Source of the DNA: Clostridiales bacterium UBA7044 | GTDB lineage: Bacteria; Bacillota; Clostridia; Oscillospirales; Oscillospiraceae | Direction: 5' to 3' | NCBI GenBank assembly: GCA_002493965.1 | Contig: DLAP01000066.1 | Span: 1-6,440 of the forward strand | Length of the DNA stretch: 6,440 nt | Part shown: piece after piece, positions 4,355 to 6,440 of the stretch | Position numbering within the stretch: position 1 is the stretch's first letter | How the letters are laid out: each line of letters starts with the position of its first letter | Translations under genes and position numbers: made by a program | Notes under the pieces: generated by a model | Database searches by the model: none | What the model was told of the DNA's origin: nothing | Seen by the model: only the letters and a program-made list of their open reading frames with translations

Positions 4355-6346
4355 AAACACGACAACGCCATTGCCTGGCGAATCAGCCAGCTTACCGCCC
4401 GCCTGGATCCTGCTCTGGTGGATGCCCTTTGGATCATTCGGGCCGCCTCCCCGGGTTATGCCCCGGCCTATGAGCAAATGGGCATAGCGGATATGCTCTG
4501 CCCGGCGGAGCCCTCTTCTCCCCTGCCGGAGACGCCCTGGCATAGCCTTGTCCGGGCGGCGCCCCACCGGCGGACAGAGGCCGCCGTCGACGCCCTCGCC
4601 GACATCATGCCGGGATCTTCCCTGCTCCGAAATGTGAAAGGTCTTCCTCCCCTCTCCGCCCCCTCCGAAAAGGCCCTGGGTGAGCTGATGGAAATTCTCT
4701 CCGGCCTCTCTCCGGAAAACGGAACTCTCACCCGGTACTACCCTTATCATGACCGCGGGACCGACGCCCTGAGTGAGGACTATGACGTCCCCCTATGCGT
4801 TCTCCGGCTTCTTCTCAGCGTCCTGGATATCCGGCCGGTCAGCCGGCTTTATGACCCCTGCTATGGCAGCGGGGCCCTGCTCCAGCGGGCCGCAGAGCTG
4901 CTGCCCCGGGAGAATTCTCCGGTCCTCTTCACCCAGGCCCTGGACCCCGGCGCCTATCAGCTATGCCATGTCCATGCCTATTTACGGGGCGTCCCCATTG
5001 CCGTGGGGGAGAAGTGGGCCAATCCCCTTTCGGAAGACCTTTATCCGGATGAAAAATTCGACTGCATCCTAGCCCACCCTCCCTTTAATCAGTCCGGTTG
5101 GGCCGGTGACTTCCAGACCCCTTACGACCAGCGCTGGCAGTTTGGCATTCCTCCCAGGGCCAACGGAAATTACGCCTGGCTTCAGCACATAGCGTTCCAT
5201 CTCGCGCCGGAGGGGCACGCTGCTGTGATTCTGCCCAACGGCACTCTCACCACCCGAACCCAGGCTGAGAGAACGATTCGGATCGGAATGCTGGAAACCG
5301 GCGCGGTAGAAGCCGTCATCGCCCTGCCTCCCGGAATTTTCACCTCCACCAGGGTTCCCTGCTGCGTCTGGCTTCTCTCCGGAAGAAAGGTCGCTTCCAC
5401 TTTGTTTGTGGACGCCCAGAAGAAAAACCTGACCGAGGATTTGAGCGAAGATATGCTGGCTCTTGCCGGACTGATTCACCATCACCGGGCCGGCCTGCCT
5501 ATGAAAAAAACCGTCTGGTACGCCCAGGCGGACTTCCGGGAGATTCAGGAAAAAGACTATCTTCTCAGCCCCAATTTCTACACGCTTTCCTCCTCTCAAG
5601 GCAGTCTCCATTCGGATCTTCCCCAACTCTTAACCATGATCGACAGTCTCCTTCCCCGGCTGGCCGGAAGCTCTCTTCCCCCTCTTCTGGCCCAGTGGAA
5701 GCAGCTTTCCCCGGAAAGTCATTGGGAGCAGGCCGCTCTTTCCGACCTGTACGAAATTACCGGCGGCATTGTCAAGAAGAAGGAAGCTTTCGGCCACGGC
5801 GTTCCCATGGCGGATGTGACGACGGTGATCCGCCACCCCTTCCTCCCGGATGCCCTCCCGGCCCTGGTAGAAGTAACTCCGGAGGAAATGGAAAAATACC
5901 GCATCCGGGCCGGAGATATCTTCCTGAACCGGAGCAGCGAAAGCGTGGAGGAGCTGGCCTGCTGCTGTGTGGCCGTTTCCGATGGGGATGCCGTCTTCGG
6001 CGGCTACCTCAAGCGCCTGCGCCCCCGGAGTGAAAACCATCCGGACCCCGGCTATATGGCCGCCTATTTCCGCAGCGCCATTTACCGCCGGGAGATCGCC
6101 CGGGTTTCCCCGGTGTACACCACCCGCTCCAATATCAATCAGAAGCAGCTGTCCTTAGTTTCCATATACTATCCGGACAGGGAGCGGCAGCGGAAAATCG
6201 GAGAAACCTTCCTTGCCCTGTGGCAGTTCCGGCAAACCTGTTCTGATCCGGTCCTGGCGGAACAGGTGGAAACGCTTACGGCGCTTTTCGTCCAGCAGTT
6301 TCTCTCCTGTCCCATTGCCCGCTGTCAGGAAGATCCCAAATCATAA
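4352..6346 (+). CDS. N-6 DNA methylase (HsdM-like) fused to one HsdS-type recognition domain
   Basis: The 664-residue product joins a type I restriction-modification methylase fold to a single specificity domain. Residues 1-130 are a helical N-terminus. The methylase core follows: YDVP at 144-147 (motif X, usually FYTP), DPCYGSG at 168-174 (SAM-binding motif I), QALDP at 195-199 (motif II, where HsdM has QE), AHPPFNQSGW at 241-250 (motif IV, usually NPPF), then GIPPRANGNYAWLQH (265-279), VILPNGTL (292-299) and IALPPGIFTSTRVPCCVWLL (323-342). Residues 458-650 resemble half an HsdS: W458 and DLYEITGG, GVPMADVT, the GDIFLNR motif (521-527), TRSNINQKQL (591-600) and an RQRKIGETF coiled tail. I choose ATG 4352 because GGGGG lies 6 nt upstream; the in-frame ATG 13 codons earlier has no ribosome-binding site. 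The altered catalytic residues suggest lost or changed activity. No HsdR gene is in the window. The first ten Arg codons are mostly CGG, unlike the binding-protein gene. Confidence 0.85.
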   Translation: MKHDNAIAWRISQLTARLDPALVDALWIIRAASPGYAPAYEQMGIADMLCPAEPSSPLPETPWHSLVRAAPHRRTEAAVDALADIMPGSSLLRNVKGLPPLSAPSEKALGELMEILSGLSPENGTLTRYYPYHDRGTDALSEDYDVPLCVLRLLLSVLDIRPVSRLYDPCYGSGALLQRAAELLPRENSPVLFTQALDPGAYQLCHVHAYLRGVPIAVGEKWANPLSEDLYPDEKFDCILAHPPFNQSGWAGDFQTPYDQRWQFGIPPRANGNYAWLQHIAFHLAPEGHAAVILPNGTLTTRTQAERTIRIGMLETGAVEAVIALPPGIFTSTRVPCCVWLLSGRKVASTLFVDAQKKNLTEDLSEDMLALAGLIHHHRAGLPMKKTVWYAQADFREIQEKDYLLSPNFYTLSSSQGSLHSDLPQLLTMIDSLLPRLAGSSLPPLLAQWKQLSPESHWEQAALSDLYEITGGIVKKKEAFGHGVPMADVTTVIRHPFLPDALPALVEVTPEEMEKYRIRAGDIFLNRSSESVEELACCCVAVSDGDAVFGGYLKRLRPRSENHPDPGYMAAYFRSAIYRREIARVSPVYTTRSNINQKQLSLVSIYYPDRERQRKIGETFLALWQFRQTCSDPVLAEQVETLTALFVQQFLSCPIARCQEDPKS

Positions 6347-6381
6347 AAGGCAATCCCCCTTAGACAATATGCGCTCACTGC

Positions 6382-6419
6382 AAAAAGTCTCCGGCTTCCT
6401 GAGAAGCCGGAGACTTTTT
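6382..6419. terminator. Bidirectional intrinsic terminator after the methylase gene
   Basis: A perfect 17-bp stem (6382-6398 paired with 6403-6419) closes a 4-nt CTGA loop. The stem core is GTCTCCGGCTTC. It begins with AAAAA and ends with TTTTT, so it can work on both strands. It lies 35 nt after the methylase stop codon and ends that transcript. The minus-strand function would serve a gene beyond the window. Confidence 0.9.
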
Positions 6420-6421
6420 CA

Positions 6422-6440
6422 GCGTGTCAAAAAAGGCTCA
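6422..6440 (-). repeat. 19-bp repeat, right copy (inverted relative to 48-66)
   Basis: GCGTGTCAAAAAAGGCTCA is the exact reverse complement of 48-66 and starts two bases after the terminator stem. The window stops at its last matching base, so its true right end is unseen. Placement directly after a terminator suggests a terminator-associated repeat unit. Confidence 0.6.

Noticed and set aside
4265..4750. Minus-strand open frame of 161 codons opposite the methylase N-terminus
   Set aside because: It is antisense to a well-supported gene, Gly/Arg-rich from complementing Pro/Arg codons, and has no recognisable domain.
1..6440. tRNA, rRNA, CRISPR array or transposase
   Set aside because: No cloverleaf-like or rRNA-like segment, no regularly spaced direct repeats, and no recombinase or transposase motif in any of the plausible frames.

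Overview
The window looks like chromosomal DNA from a gut-type clostridial bacterium, most likely the Oscillospiraceae/Ruminococcaceae (Faecalibacterium/Oscillibacter-like) group. The basis is the GC-rich coding sequence with strong GGAGG ribosome-binding sites, a carbohydrate ABC importer of the Firmicutes LplABC/YtcP type with no ATPase gene of its own, and intergenic hairpin repeats of a style common in those genomes. The taxonomic call is inference; no marker gene is present.

Layout. Positions 1-314 are non-coding: a hairpin repeat (2-34), a T-rich 19-bp motif (48-66) that recurs inverted at the very end of the window, decayed palindromic repeat units (about 71-200), and a good intrinsic terminator (245-275) for the minus-strand operon. 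Positions 315-3899 hold that operon, read right to left: an LplB/MalF-like permease (2907-3899), an LplC/YtcP/MalG-like permease (1977-2894) and a lipoprotein solute-binding protein (315-1910). Together they should form the membrane channel and substrate receptor of an oligosaccharide importer, energised by a shared MsmX-type ATPase encoded elsewhere.

Positions 3900-4351 are a divergent intergenic region. It carries a plausible minus-strand promoter (3972-4000) for the ABC operon, two inverted-repeat operator candidates upstream of it, and a plus-strand promoter with a perfect TATAAT (4197-4225). A roughly 120-nt leader follows the plus-strand promoter and contains a 10-bp-arm palindrome next to the start codon of the next gene.

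Positions 4352-6346 (+) encode the most interesting protein: an HsdM-like N6-adenine DNA methylase fold fused to a single HsdS-type target-recognition domain. Most signature motifs are recognisable but altered at key positions: HPPF instead of NPPF, Ala at the motif II acidic position, YDVP instead of FYTP, and DPCYGSG instead of DPACGSG. The frame is fully open and has its own promoter, RBS and terminator (6382-6419), so it looks like a maintained, possibly catalytically inactive or altered, orphan methylase/specificity protein and not a decaying gene. No restriction (HsdR) subunit is in the window.
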